From Candidatus Rokuibacteriota bacterium (GTDB lineage: Bacteria > Methylomirabilota > Methylomirabilia > Rokubacteriales > CSP1-6): 64,000 nucleotides of DNA. A program made the translations under genes and the position numbers. The stretch lies in NCBI GenBank assembly GCA_003220225.1, contig QHRU01000035.1:186001-250000 (forward strand), read 5' to 3'. Below the pieces are notes generated by a model that had not been told where the DNA came from, did not search any database, and saw only the letters and a list, made by a program, of their open reading frames with translations. Shown here in pieces: positions 12,584 to 24,548 of the stretch; within the stretch, counting starts at the first letter, position 1; every line of letters begins with the position of its first letter.

Positions 12584-14044
12584 ATGGCAATGGAAACCCG
12601 ACTCTCCCTGCGACAGAGCCAGCGGGTCGTCATGACTCCGCTGCTGCAGCAGGCCATCCAGCTGCTGCAGCTCAGCACCCTCGAGCTCCAGGAAGTCGTG
12701 CAGAAAGAGCTCCTCGAAAATCCGCTGCTCGAGGAAGTGCAGCCCGAGACGGCCGAGCAGCCGGACGGCCAGGCGGCGCCCGACGTGCCGACGGCGCCGC
12801 CCGCGGAGCCGCTGAGCAGCGAGGCGGCGCCGCCACCGACGACCGAGCGCCAGACGGACGACCTGCCCTTCGACCTCACCGCCGTGATCTTCGACGACCA
12901 CGAGGAGCGCTCGCTGGTCGCCCAGGAGGACCGCGAGGACCTGCCGTTCGAGAACATGGTGCGCTCGGTCTCCTCGCTGACCGATCACCTCGACGAGCAG
13001 CTCCGCTATGCGAGCGACGATCCGCTCGTCCGCCGCATCGGCACCGAGATCATCGGCAACCTCGACGAGGACGGCTACCTGCGCGCCAGCGACGAGGAGA
13101 TCGCTCAGCGCTGCCAGACGACGGTGGAGGAGGTCCGCAAGGTCGTGGCCATCGTGCAGGCCTTCGACCCGCCCGGCGTGGCCGCGCGCTCCATCCAGGA
13201 GTGCCTGCTCATCCAGCTCAAGGCCGATCCGAACCCCGACCCGGTGTCGGTGGAGATCGTCGAGGAGCACTTCGAGGACCTCAGCCGGCGGCGGTATCCG
13301 GACATCGCGCGCGCGCTGAAGCTGCCGCTCGACCGCATCATGGAGTCGGTCGAGGAGATCATGGGGCTCGAGCCCAAGCCTGGCCGGCGCTTCGGCGGCA
13401 ACGACTCGCGCTACATCGTCCCCGACGTCGTCGTGCACAAGATGGGCAGCGAGTACGTGGTCGTCCTCAACGAGGACGGCATCCCGCGCCTGCGCGTGAA
13501 CTCGCTCTACCGCTCGCTGCTGCGCAACTCCTCCGATGGCGAGGCCCGGCAGTACGTCGACCAGAAGCTGCGCTCCGCGCTGTGGCTGATCAAGTCGGTG
13601 GACCAGCGGCAGCGGACGCTGCGCAAGGTCACGCAATCGATCGTCAAGTTCCAGCGCGAGTTCCTCGACAAGGGCCTGCCGTACCTGCGTCCGCTGTCGC
13701 TGCGCGACGTCGGTGAAGACATCGGCATGCACGAATCGACCATCAGTCGGGTCACCACCAACAAATACGTCGAAACACCTCAGGGCCTCTTCGAGCTCAA
13801 GTTCTTCTTCCACTCCGGCATCGCCTCCGGCGACGGCGAGATGGTGTCGTCCGTCTCCGTGAAGAAGATGATCCAGGATCTCCTGGCCAACGAGGATCCG
13901 TCCAAGCCCCTCTCCGACCAGGAAGTGGCGCTCATCCTCAAGGGCCGGGGGCTGACCATCGCGCGCCGGACGGTGGCGAAGTATCGCGAGGAGCTGGGGA
14001 TCCTGCCGTCGCACCAGCGGCGCCTGGCGCCTCGACGACGCTGA
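12584..14044 (+). CDS. rpoN: RNA polymerase sigma-54 factor
   Basis: 486 residues. Region I is Gln/Leu-rich (LRQSQRVVMTPLLQQAIQLL), followed by an acidic/proline-rich region II. The core-binding and DNA-binding regions end in the RpoN box ARRTVAKYRE (about 460-469) that contacts the -24 element. LptB-RpoN adjacency is conserved in Gram-negative genomes. The usual hpf and ptsN genes between rpoN and rapZ are missing. Confidence 0.96.
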   Translation: MAMETRLSLRQSQRVVMTPLLQQAIQLLQLSTLELQEVVQKELLENPLLEEVQPETAEQPDGQAAPDVPTAPPAEPLSSEAAPPPTTERQTDDLPFDLTAVIFDDHEERSLVAQEDREDLPFENMVRSVSSLTDHLDEQLRYASDDPLVRRIGTEIIGNLDEDGYLRASDEEIAQRCQTTVEEVRKVVAIVQAFDPPGVAARSIQECLLIQLKADPNPDPVSVEIVEEHFEDLSRRRYPDIARALKLPLDRIMESVEEIMGLEPKPGRRFGGNDSRYIVPDVVVHKMGSEYVVVLNEDGIPRLRVNSLYRSLLRNSSDGEARQYVDQKLRSALWLIKSVDQRQRTLRKVTQSIVKFQREFLDKGLPYLRPLSLRDVGEDIGMHESTISRVTTNKYVETPQGLFELKFFFHSGIASGDGEMVSSVSVKKMIQDLLANEDPSKPLSDQEVALILKGRGLTIARRTVAKYREELGILPSHQRRLAPRRR

Positions 14045-14061
14045 CGTCGGCCGCGCCCGCC

Positions 14062-14931
14062 ATGGCGACGCCGATCTCCTTCGTGGTGATCACGGGCCTC
14101 AGCGGAGCGGGCAAGAGCTACGCGATCAAGTGCTTCGAGGACATGGGCTTCTTCTGCGTCGACAACCTGCCGACCACGCTGATGCCGACCTTCGCCGACC
14201 TCGTCGCCCGCGCCAGCGACCGGCGCGACCGCGTGGCGCTCGGGGTGGACGTGCGGGAAGGGGAATACCTCAGTCACCTGCTGGACGCGCTGGTCGCGCT
14301 GCGCCAGCGCGGCCACGCGGTGGAGGTCGTCTTCTTCGAGGCCAACGAGGAGGCGCTGGTACGCCGCTACCGCGAGACGCGCCGCCGCCACCCGCTGGCG
14401 CCCGACGGCAACGTCCTCGACGGCATCCGCGCCGAGCGCAAGGCGCTGAGCACCGTGCGCGAGGTGGCCGATCGCATCGTGGACACCTCGAGCATGACCG
14501 TGCACCAGCTCAAGGACATGCTCATCGAGGCGTACGTGACGCCCAAGGAGCGTCCGGGCCTCGCCGTCTCGCTCGTGTCCTTCGGCTTCAAGCACGGCGT
14601 GCCGTTCGACGCCGACCTCGTCTTCGACGTCCGTTTCCTGCCCAACCCGCACTTCGTCGAGAAGCTGCGCCCGCTCGACGGCCGCGAGCACGAGGTCCGC
14701 GAGTTCGTGATGAAGCACGCGGAAAGCCGCGAGCTGCTGCGCCACGTCGAGGACTTCCTGCGCTTCGTGCTCCCCGCGTACCAGCGCGAGGGCAAGGCGT
14801 ACCTGACCATCGCGGTGGGCTGCACGGGGGGCCGGCACCGCTCGGTCGCCCTCGTCGAGGAGCTGCGCCCGTTCGTCGAGGGGCTGGGGCTCTCGCCGAC
14901 CCTCGTCCACCGGGACATCGATCGCGAGTGA
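14062..14931 (+). CDS. rapZ: RNase adapter / nucleotide-binding protein RapZ
   Basis: 289 residues. The Walker A motif is GLSGAGKS (residues 12-19), followed by KCFEDMGFFCVDNLP. The C-terminal domain has VSFGFKHGVPFDADLVFDVR and VGCTGGRHRSVALVE, typical of the RapZ/YvcJ family. In enterobacteria RapZ guides RNase E decay of GlmZ to tune amino-sugar synthesis. The ligand here is unknown. The rpoN-rapZ order supports the call. Confidence 0.93.
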   Translation: MATPISFVVITGLSGAGKSYAIKCFEDMGFFCVDNLPTTLMPTFADLVARASDRRDRVALGVDVREGEYLSHLLDALVALRQRGHAVEVVFFEANEEALVRRYRETRRRHPLAPDGNVLDGIRAERKALSTVREVADRIVDTSSMTVHQLKDMLIEAYVTPKERPGLAVSLVSFGFKHGVPFDADLVFDVRFLPNPHFVEKLRPLDGREHEVREFVMKHAESRELLRHVEDFLRFVLPAYQREGKAYLTIAVGCTGGRHRSVALVEELRPFVEGLGLSPTLVHRDIDRE

Positions 14932-14938
14932 GCGCCGC

Positions 14939-16012
14939 GTGAGGGGTGAGCCGAACGCGAGGAACCTCGACGACCCCCGGGCGCTCGCGCAGGTCGATCC
15001 GCACGACGCCCGCCGCGCGCTCGCCGAGTTCCCCGCCCAGTGCCGCGCCGCCCGCACGCTGGCCGCGGCGCCGCCGCTCGGCATCGGCACACCACGCGTC
15101 GTCGTCGTCGCGGGCATGGGGGGCTCCGCGGCCGGCGGTGACTTGCTCGCCGCCTGCGCGGGCGACGCCGTCGACGTCCCGATCCTCGTCCATCGCGGCT
15201 ACGGACTGCCCGCCGTGGCCGGTCCCGACGGGCTCGTCATCGCCTGCTCGTACTCGGGCGACACCGCCGAGGTGCTCTCGGCCTTCGACGCCGCGCTGGC
15301 GCGTCGGGCGCCGGTCGTCGCCCTCACCGCCGGCGGGGCCCTGGCCCAGCGGGCGGCGGCGGCGGGTCGGCCTCGCGTGACGTTGCCGGGCGGCCTCATG
15401 CCGCGCATGGCCCTCGGCTATCTCTTCCTGCCCGCGGTGGGCCTGCTCGCGGGCTGCGGTGTGACGGTGGCGACGCCGGCCGAGGTGGACGAGGCGCTCG
15501 CCGCCGTCGAGGCGCTGGCCGCCGAGCTGGGGCCCGCGCGGCCGGCCGCCGACAACGAGGCCAAACGCCTGGCGCTCTCGATCGGCGATCGCGTGCCCGC
15601 GATCTACGGCGGGCCTGCCACCGGCACCGTCGCCTACCGGTGGAAGACCGACGTGGAGGAGAACGCCAAGACCTTCGCGCTCGCCGGGGCGCTGCCCGAG
15701 ATGAATCACAACGAGATCGAGGCCTGGCAGCCGCCCGCCGCCAAGGACATGCACGCGATCCTCCTGCGCGACGCGGGGGAGTCGCCGGAGATCGCGCAGC
15801 GCTTTCGCGTTCTGCGCGACCTCATCGCGCCCAGCGCGGGCGGCCTCAGCGAGGCGCGCGGCCGCGGCGCCGGCCGCCTGGCGCGCCTGCTCACGCTCAC
15901 GTACCTCGGCCAGTGGACGTCCTACTACCTGGCCGTGCTGCGCGAGCGCGATCCGTGGAGCGTGCCGCTCCTCGACGAGATGAAACGCCGCCTGCGGCGG
16001 CCTTTGCCTTGA
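14939..16012 (+). CDS. Bifunctional phosphoglucose/phosphomannose isomerase
   Basis: 357 residues from GTG 14939, eight bases after rapZ. A SIS domain carries GMGGSAAGGDLLAA (about 60-73) and CSYSGDTAEVLSAF. The C-terminal domain has IYGGPATGTVAYRWKTDVEE and MNHNEIEAW, typical of the bifunctional family known from archaea and some bacteria. It interconverts glucose 6-phosphate or mannose 6-phosphate with fructose 6-phosphate. No classical pgi is seen in the window. The metK promoter overlaps its last codons. Confidence 0.9.
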   Translation: MRGEPNARNLDDPRALAQVDPHDARRALAEFPAQCRAARTLAAAPPLGIGTPRVVVVAGMGGSAAGGDLLAACAGDAVDVPILVHRGYGLPAVAGPDGLVIACSYSGDTAEVLSAFDAALARRAPVVALTAGGALAQRAAAAGRPRVTLPGGLMPRMALGYLFLPAVGLLAGCGVTVATPAEVDEALAAVEALAAELGPARPAADNEAKRLALSIGDRVPAIYGGPATGTVAYRWKTDVEENAKTFALAGALPEMNHNEIEAWQPPAAKDMHAILLRDAGESPEIAQRFRVLRDLIAPSAGGLSEARGRGAGRLARLLTLTYLGQWTSYYLAVLRERDPWSVPLLDEMKRRLRRPLP

Positions 16013-16037
16013 GGGTCCCCGACCAGCGTGCTACAGT
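16009..16037 (+). promoter_or_regulatory. Sigma-70-type promoter for metK
   Basis: TTGAGG at 16009-16014, a 17-base spacer, and an extended -10 TGC-TACAGT with TACAGT at 16032-16037. A strong CAGGAGG ribosome-binding site precedes the metK ATG at 16070. Confidence 0.6.
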
Positions 16038-16069
16038 GGCGCCGAATTCGACTCCAGGAGGCTTGACCG

Positions 16070-18647
<2,578 letters not shown>

Positions 18648-18669
18648 CCCCGCCCGCCGGGCGCGGCCG

Positions 18670-21384
18670 ATGCGCTCTCCCCAGCCGCTGGCGTTCCTGG
18701 TCCTCGCGCTGGTGGTGCTGGCGGCGGTGCTGCAGCTCGTCCCGATGTACACCGACTGGCTGTGGTTCCAGGAGGTCGGCTACAGCCAGGTCTTCCTGAC
18801 CACGCTCTCGCTGCGCGGCGGCCTGTTCGGCGCCGTCGCCCTCGCCGTCGCCCTCTTCCTCTGGGCGAACCTCACCGTCGCCGCGCGCACCGCCGCCCCC
18901 GACGTGCTCTGGGAGCTCGAGGACCAGCTCGGCCTGCCGGGGCGGGTGGTGATCGAGCCGCTCATCCGCCGCTTCCTGCCCGTCGTCCTCTTGCTGATCG
19001 CGATCGTCTCGGGGCTGCGCGCGAGCGCGCACTGGGAGACGGTCCTCGGCTACCTCAACGGCCCCCCCTTCGGCGTCAAGGATCCCGTGTTCGCCTTCGA
19101 CCTGGGGTTCTTCGTCTTTTTCCTGCCGTTCTGGCGGCTCGTGCACGCGTGGGCGATGACGCTGGTGGCGGGCACCGCGGTGCTGACCCTCGCCGTGTAC
19201 GTGCTCCAGCGCAGCTTCGTGCTCACCACGCGCGGCCCACGGCTGGCCGGCGGCGCGCGCACGCACCTGCTGCTGCTCGGCGCCGCCCTGCTGGCGCTCA
19301 AGGCGGTGGGCTTCTGGCTCGATCGCTACGAGGTCGTGTTCTCGCCGCGCGGCATCGTGTTCGGCGCCTCGTACACCGACGTTCACGCCAGCCTGCCGAT
19401 GCTGGGGGCGCTGGCCGTGCTGGCCACGCTCACCGCCGTCGCGTGCGCGGCGCAGATCATGCGGCCCGGGCTCCGGCTGCTCGCGGGCGCCGGCGCCGCG
19501 CTCCTCGTGGTGTGGGTGCTGGGCCTCGGCGTGTACCCGGCGTTCCTCCAGCGCCTGCGCGTGGCCCCCAACGAGCTGGAGGCCGAGCGGCCGTACCTCG
19601 AGGCGAACATCCGGATGACGCGCGCCGCCTACGGCCTCGACCGCATCCAGGAAAAGGAGTTCCCCGCCGACGAGAACCTCGACGCGCGCGCGCTGGCGCG
19701 CAACGAGGCCACCCTGAAGAACATCCGGCTCTGGGACTACCGCCCGCTGCTGCGCACCTTCGCGCAGCTGCAGGAGATCCGGACCTACTACAAGTTCCAG
19801 GATGTGGACAACGACCGCTACGTCGTCAACAGCGAATACCGGCAGCTCATGCTGTCGCCGCGCGAGCTCTCGTACCAGCACCTGCAGGGCGGGCGCAACT
19901 GGATCAACGAGCACCTCACCTACACGCACGGCTACGGCATCGTGGTGGGTCCGGTCAACCGCGTCACGCCCGAAGGGCTGCCCGAGTTCTTCGTGAAAGA
20001 CATCCCGCCGCGCTCCTCCGATGGCTTCCCGAAGATTTCGCGCCCGGAGATCTACTACGCGGAGTCGTCGAACGAGTACGCGCTGGTGCGCACGCGCTCG
20101 CAGGAGCTGGACTATCCCGCCGGCGACCAGAACGTCTACGCGCGCTACCAGGGCGAGGGCGGGATCGCCATCGGCAGCTGGGCCCGTCGGCTGCTGTTCG
20201 CCGCCCGCTTCGGCGAGCCCAAGATCGTGCTGTCCGATGACCTCACGGCCGAGAGCCGGATCCTCATCCACCGCACGATCGGCGAGCGCATCCGGCTCAT
20301 CGCGCCGTTCTTCCGCTTCGACCGCGATCCCTACATGGTCGTGACCGACGATGGGCGGCTCGCGTGGATGCTCGACGGCTACACGACCAGCGACCGCTAT
20401 CCGTACTCCGATCCCGTGCGCGGCATCGGCAACTACATCCGCAACTCGGTGAAGGTGACCGTCGACGCCTATCACGGCTCGGTGCGCTTCTACATCGCCG
20501 ATGCCGGCGACCCGATCGTGCGCGCCTACGCGGCGGCGTTCCCCGGGCTGCTCCGGCCGCTCGAGCAGATGCCGGAGGACCTGCGCCGGCACATCCGCTA
20601 TCCCGAGGACTTCTTCGCGATCCAGGCGCGCAAGTACGCCGTCTACCACATGGAGAATCCGCAAGTTTTCTACAACAAGGAAGACCTCTGGGCCATCCCG
20701 CGGCGCACCCTCGAGGGCCGTGAGCGCGAGATGGAGCCGTACTATACGATCATGCGGCTGCCCGGCGAGGCGAAGGAGGAGTTCATCCTCCTGACCCTCT
20801 TCAACCCGAGCCGCCGCGACAACATGATCGCGTGGCTGGCCGCGCGCTCCGACCCGGCGCACTACGGCCGGCTCATCGTCTACAACTTCCCCAAGCAGAA
20901 GAACGTCTATGGTCCGCGCCTCGTCGACGCGCGCATCGATCAGGACCCCGTCATCTCGCAGCAGCTCTCGCTCTGGAACCAGCGTGGCTCGACGGTGATC
21001 CGCGGCTCGCTGCTCGCCATTCCCATCGAGCAGTCGCTGATCTACGTCCAGCCGCTCTATCTCGCCGCCGAGCAGGGCGCGCTGCCCGAGCTGCGCCGGG
21101 TCATCGTGGCCTACGGCAACCAGATCGCGATGGAGCCGACGCTGGAGCAGTCGCTCTCGCGCATCTTCGCCGGCCGCGTGGCGCCGACGCCGGCGGCGCC
21201 GACGACGGCCGCGGGGCCCGGTCCGGCGCCGTCGCCGGGCGGGGTGGAGCGGGCGGCGACCCAGCGGGCGCTGGAGGCGTGGACGCGCTCGCAGGACGCG
21301 CTGCGGCGGGGCGACTGGGCCGCGTACGGCGCCGAGCAGAAGCGCCTCGAAGAGGCGCTGCGCACGCTCTCCGGCGCGCGCTGA
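18670..21384 (+). CDS. UPF0182 family large membrane protein
   Basis: 904 residues. About seven hydrophobic segments occupy the first 300 residues, with MYTDWLWFQEVGYSQVF near the N-terminus, a hallmark of COG1615/UPF0182. A large extracytoplasmic domain follows (VNSEYRQLMLSPREL, YTHGYGIVVGPVNRVTPEGLP, NFPKQKNVYGPRLVDARID). An Ala/Pro/Thr-rich linker near residue 838 leads to a short helical C-terminus. No biochemical function is established for the family. The ATG is 23 bases after ahcY. Confidence 0.9.
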   Translation: MRSPQPLAFLVLALVVLAAVLQLVPMYTDWLWFQEVGYSQVFLTTLSLRGGLFGAVALAVALFLWANLTVAARTAAPDVLWELEDQLGLPGRVVIEPLIRRFLPVVLLLIAIVSGLRASAHWETVLGYLNGPPFGVKDPVFAFDLGFFVFFLPFWRLVHAWAMTLVAGTAVLTLAVYVLQRSFVLTTRGPRLAGGARTHLLLLGAALLALKAVGFWLDRYEVVFSPRGIVFGASYTDVHASLPMLGALAVLATLTAVACAAQIMRPGLRLLAGAGAALLVVWVLGLGVYPAFLQRLRVAPNELEAERPYLEANIRMTRAAYGLDRIQEKEFPADENLDARALARNEATLKNIRLWDYRPLLRTFAQLQEIRTYYKFQDVDNDRYVVNSEYRQLMLSPRELSYQHLQGGRNWINEHLTYTHGYGIVVGPVNRVTPEGLPEFFVKDIPPRSSDGFPKISRPEIYYAESSNEYALVRTRSQELDYPAGDQNVYARYQGEGGIAIGSWARRLLFAARFGEPKIVLSDDLTAESRILIHRTIGERIRLIAPFFRFDRDPYMVVTDDGRLAWMLDGYTTSDRYPYSDPVRGIGNYIRNSVKVTVDAYHGSVRFYIADAGDPIVRAYAAAFPGLLRPLEQMPEDLRRHIRYPEDFFAIQARKYAVYHMENPQVFYNKEDLWAIPRRTLEGREREMEPYYTIMRLPGEAKEEFILLTLFNPSRRDNMIAWLAARSDPAHYGRLIVYNFPKQKNVYGPRLVDARIDQDPVISQQLSLWNQRGSTVIRGSLLAIPIEQSLIYVQPLYLAAEQGALPELRRVIVAYGNQIAMEPTLEQSLSRIFAGRVAPTPAAPTTAAGPGPAPSPGGVERAATQRALEAWTRSQDALRRGDWAAYGAEQKRLEEALRTLSGAR

Positions 21385-21403
21385 TCGCCCACGGGCCGGC
21401 GCG

Positions 21404-21940
21404 ATGCCGACGGTCATGTCGCACGCCGTGGCCGCGCTGGCGCTCGGCCCCGCGTTCCGCCGCGCGGGCTGGCGCGCGCGTGTCTGGTGGGCCGGCGCCC
21501 TCTGTGCCGTCCTGCCGGACGCCGACGTCCTCGGCGTCTACACCGGCGTACCGCTCGGCTCCGTGCTCGGCCATCGCGGCCTGACGCACTCGCTTTCCTT
21601 CGCGGCCGTGCTCGCCGCCGCCCTGGCGCCGCTGCTGGTCCCGCGCGGCACCCGCCGGCGGCTCTGGCTCTATCTGTTCCTGGTGACGGCCTCGCACGGC
21701 GTCCTCGACGCGATGACCGACGGCGGCATCGGCGTGGCGTTGCTCGCGCCGTTCGACACGCGCCGCTATTACCTGCCGTGGCGGCCGATCGTCGTCTCGC
21801 CCCTCGGTCTCCGTCCCTTCCTCAGCGCCTGGGGCATGGCCGTGCTCGCCAGCGAAGCCGTCTGGGTCTGGCTCCCGGCCGCGCTCTTCGCCGCCGTCGC
21901 CTGGCGCCTGACCCGCCGCCGTTTGGCGTCACAGTCCTGA
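21404..21940 (+). CDS. YdjM/DUF457-type membrane-bound metal-dependent hydrolase
   Basis: 178 residues, four to five hydrophobic segments. N-terminal MSHAVAALALG, LPDADVLG, GHRGLTHSL and LYLFLVTASHGVLDAMTDGG contain the conserved His/Asp residues of the LexA-regulated YdjM-type hydrolase family. Substrate unknown. The stop codon lies inside the first unit of a 15-bp degenerate tandem repeat. Confidence 0.8.
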   Translation: MPTVMSHAVAALALGPAFRRAGWRARVWWAGALCAVLPDADVLGVYTGVPLGSVLGHRGLTHSLSFAAVLAAALAPLLVPRGTRRRLWLYLFLVTASHGVLDAMTDGGIGVALLAPFDTRRYYLPWRPIVVSPLGLRPFLSAWGMAVLASEAVWVWLPAALFAAVAWRLTRRRLASQS

Positions 21941-21980
21941 GGTGCGGCGGCCTGAGGTACGGCGTTCGATGTTCGGCGTG
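21936..21980. repeat. Degenerate 15-bp tandem repeat, about three units
   Basis: Units start CCTGAGGTGCGGCGG (21936), CCTGAGGTACGGCGT (21951) and TCGATGTTCGGCGTG (21966). The first unit includes the stop of the preceding gene. Read on the other strand it resembles the NIERRTS-type non-coding repeat often mistaken for protein. The rest of the gap to 22155 shows no gene. Confidence 0.6.
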
Positions 21981-22155
21981 GTTGGTCCACGGCGCGGCGC
22001 TCGGGGGGTGGCAGCGCGGCCCCGTGAGACCCGTGTCTTCTGGGTACTGCGTCGGTTCCGGCGGTCAATCGTGGCACGCCGACAGGCGCCAAAACCGTTG
22101 GCGATTTGCGTGGTCGAACGGGGCCGCCCCGCCGCCGGCGAGCGCCGGACGGCGC

Positions 22156-24525
22156 CTACGTCCGCGCGCGGAGAAACAGCGACGTGCCGATCCCGAAGAA
22201 GATGACGTTCGCCGTCCACGCGGCCACGAACGCCGGCAGGAGGTCGGCGCGCGCGAACGCCAGCGCCACGTAGTGGACGACGAGATAGCCGGCCATGATG
22301 GCGATGGCGAGGCCGACGCCGAAGAGCCGGCCGCCGCGCGGCGACTGCAGCGCCAACGGGATGGCGACGAGGACCATCACGAGGTTCACGAGCGGAAAGG
22401 AGAGCTTGGAATAGAGCGCGACCAGGTATTTCTTGGCCTGGAAGCCGGCGGCTTCGAGACGCGCCACGTAGTCGCGCAGCTCCCAGTAGCTCATCGACTC
22501 GAAGTCCTTGTGGATCCGCGTGAACTCCTCGATGTCCTCGTTGAGCTCGAGGGCGGTGAACGTGAACGGCACCGTCTGCACGGTGCCGCCGGGCTCGATC
22601 TCGCGGAAGGCGCCGTCGCGCAGCTCCCAGCCCGCCTCCGTCCAGTGCGCCTGCCGGGCGTCGAGCCGGTTGAGCAGCCGGAACTGGCGGTCCATCTCCA
22701 AAATCGTCACCCCGTAGAGGTCGCTCGTCCCGGGACTCAAGAGCTCGACGCGATAGAAGCGGCTGTCCGCGCTGCGGAGCCACAGCCGCTGGCGCGACTG
22801 GAGGTGGCGGGGGAGCTGGCCCCGGATCTTCACGCGGTCCACCTCCTCGCCCAGCTCGTTCAGGCGCGGCAAGAACAGCTCCTGGAAGAGCATCGCGCTC
22901 ACGGCCACCGACAGGCCCATCAAGAGCACGGGCGCGCTCACACGGTAGAGACTGATGCCGGCGGCCTTCATCGCGGTCAGCTCGTGGAACCGGCTCAGCG
23001 AGAGAAACAGAAAGATCGTCGCCACGAGCATGACGACCGGCAGTCCCTCGTGGAGCGCCGCCGGCAGCCGGTAGAGAAAGTGCTCGAAGATGTAGATGAG
23101 CGGCGGCTTGACGCGCAGGAACCGGTTGAGCGTCTCTCCCAGGTCGACGACGACGTAGAGCGCCGCCGCCACCGCGAGCCCGATGCCGAGGAAGGCGAGG
23201 AACTCGCGCATGAGATAGCGGTCGAGGATGTGCGTCGAGTCGGTGGCGCCGTGGCCCACGCGGGCCGTCCCCGTCGACGCGCGCGTCCCCGGCATCAGCG
23301 GGCGGAGCGCGTCGAGCGCCCGCCAGGCGAAGGTGAGACGCGGCGCCCGCCACTCGCGGGCCGTGGCCACGAGCAGCGTGAGCCCGATGATCGCGAACGT
23401 GATGTTCGGTGTCCAGATGGCGATCCAGGCGGGGATGCCCTCGCGCAGGGCGGACCCCTCCAGCGACGTCAGGAGCATGTAGTACGAGACGAGGATCACC
23501 AGGCTCCCGGCGAGCGCGATGGACCGGCCGCCGCGATGTGACCGCACGGCGAGCGGGAAGGCGACGAGCGGGAACACGAGCGCGGCCAGCGGGAACGCAA
23601 ACCGCTTGTGCAGCTCGACCTCATACGGCACGCGGCCGTGGGCGTCGCCGGAGAGCTCCTCGATGCGCGCGAGCAGCGCCCCCAGTCCCAGGTCCTTCTC
23701 GGGCTTCGCCACGCTCGTCGTGCTCTTCAGCGGCGAGTCCACCGACAGGCTCATGTCGTAGATCGCGAAGTTCGTGTAGCGGTAGCGCGAGGGCGCGGCG
23801 GCGCCGCCCGTCGGGCTCTGGTTGACGCCGGGCAGGCGCGGCGGCGAGGCGGGGAGCACGTCGGCCTCGTTGACCGCACCGTTGATCAGGCGCAGGGTGA
23901 GGCGGCGGTTGGCCTCGTCGGTCAGCAGCCGTCCCTCACGCGCGGTGATGATGCGTGAGATCTTCTGGTCGCGCTCGTCGGAGACGAGCAGGCCGCGCAA
24001 CGCCACCTGCGAGGCGCTCACGTCCTCCACGTAGATGATGACGTCGCCGAAGGTGCCGTTGAAGACGCGCTCGTGCAGCCCGCTCACGGCGCGCGTCTGG
24101 AGAATCCGGAAGAGCTGGCGCTGGAACTCCTCGTTGGCGAGCGGGTTCACGACGAGGGTGAGCACCGCGGTGGCCGCCGTGATCACCACCGCGGCCAGCA
24201 TCACCGGCCGGAAGAGCCGCAGCACGCTGACGCCCGCCGCCTTGAACGCGATGATCTCGAGGTCACCGGCCAGGCGGCCGCCCGCCAGCAGCACGGCCAC
24301 CAGCAGCGCCATGGGCAGCGTGTGGGCGAGGAACGACGGCAGCATGAAGATCAGCAGCTGCAGCACGAGGTGGAAGGGCACGCCCTTGGTGATGACGAGC
24401 TCGGTGAGGTGGTAGATGCGGTCGATGACGAGGAAGAACGTGAAGAGCGCGCCGCCGAAGCAGAAGGGCGAGATCAACTCCCGGGTCAGGTAGCGGTCGA
24501 GGACCGGCACCGCTGGCGACTTCAC
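22156..24525 (-). CDS. lptFG: Fused LptF-LptG LPS export permease
   Basis: 789 residues, about twice the length of LptF or LptG. Residues 1-400 are an LptF-type YjgP/YjgQ permease: LDRYLTRELISPF, TM segments, an extracytoplasmic region, then the C-terminal TM set starting at AFPLAALVFPLVAFPLAV. A 35-residue linker leads to a second full permease from about residue 430 that starts ILDRYLMREFLAF and ends with SFPLVNLVMVLVAIPLAL plus the last TMs. Both halves keep the coupling-helix region (AFKAAGVSVLRLFRP and AMKAAGISLYRVSAP). It should form the transmembrane part of the LptB2FG exporter as one chain. No stop or frameshift separates the halves. Confidence 0.9.
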   Translation of the reverse strand: MKSPAVPVLDRYLTRELISPFCFGGALFTFFLVIDRIYHLTELVITKGVPFHLVLQLLIFMLPSFLAHTLPMALLVAVLLAGGRLAGDLEIIAFKAAGVSVLRLFRPVMLAAVVITAATAVLTLVVNPLANEEFQRQLFRILQTRAVSGLHERVFNGTFGDVIIYVEDVSASQVALRGLLVSDERDQKISRIITAREGRLLTDEANRRLTLRLINGAVNEADVLPASPPRLPGVNQSPTGGAAAPSRYRYTNFAIYDMSLSVDSPLKSTTSVAKPEKDLGLGALLARIEELSGDAHGRVPYEVELHKRFAFPLAALVFPLVAFPLAVRSHRGGRSIALAGSLVILVSYYMLLTSLEGSALREGIPAWIAIWTPNITFAIIGLTLLVATAREWRAPRLTFAWRALDALRPLMPGTRASTGTARVGHGATDSTHILDRYLMREFLAFLGIGLAVAAALYVVVDLGETLNRFLRVKPPLIYIFEHFLYRLPAALHEGLPVVMLVATIFLFLSLSRFHELTAMKAAGISLYRVSAPVLLMGLSVAVSAMLFQELFLPRLNELGEEVDRVKIRGQLPRHLQSRQRLWLRSADSRFYRVELLSPGTSDLYGVTILEMDRQFRLLNRLDARQAHWTEAGWELRDGAFREIEPGGTVQTVPFTFTALELNEDIEEFTRIHKDFESMSYWELRDYVARLEAAGFQAKKYLVALYSKLSFPLVNLVMVLVAIPLALQSPRGGRLFGVGLAIAIMAGYLVVHYVALAFARADLLPAFVAAWTANVIFFGIGTSLFLRART

Positions 24526-24548
24526 TCGACTGTTGTACCATACCCTCC

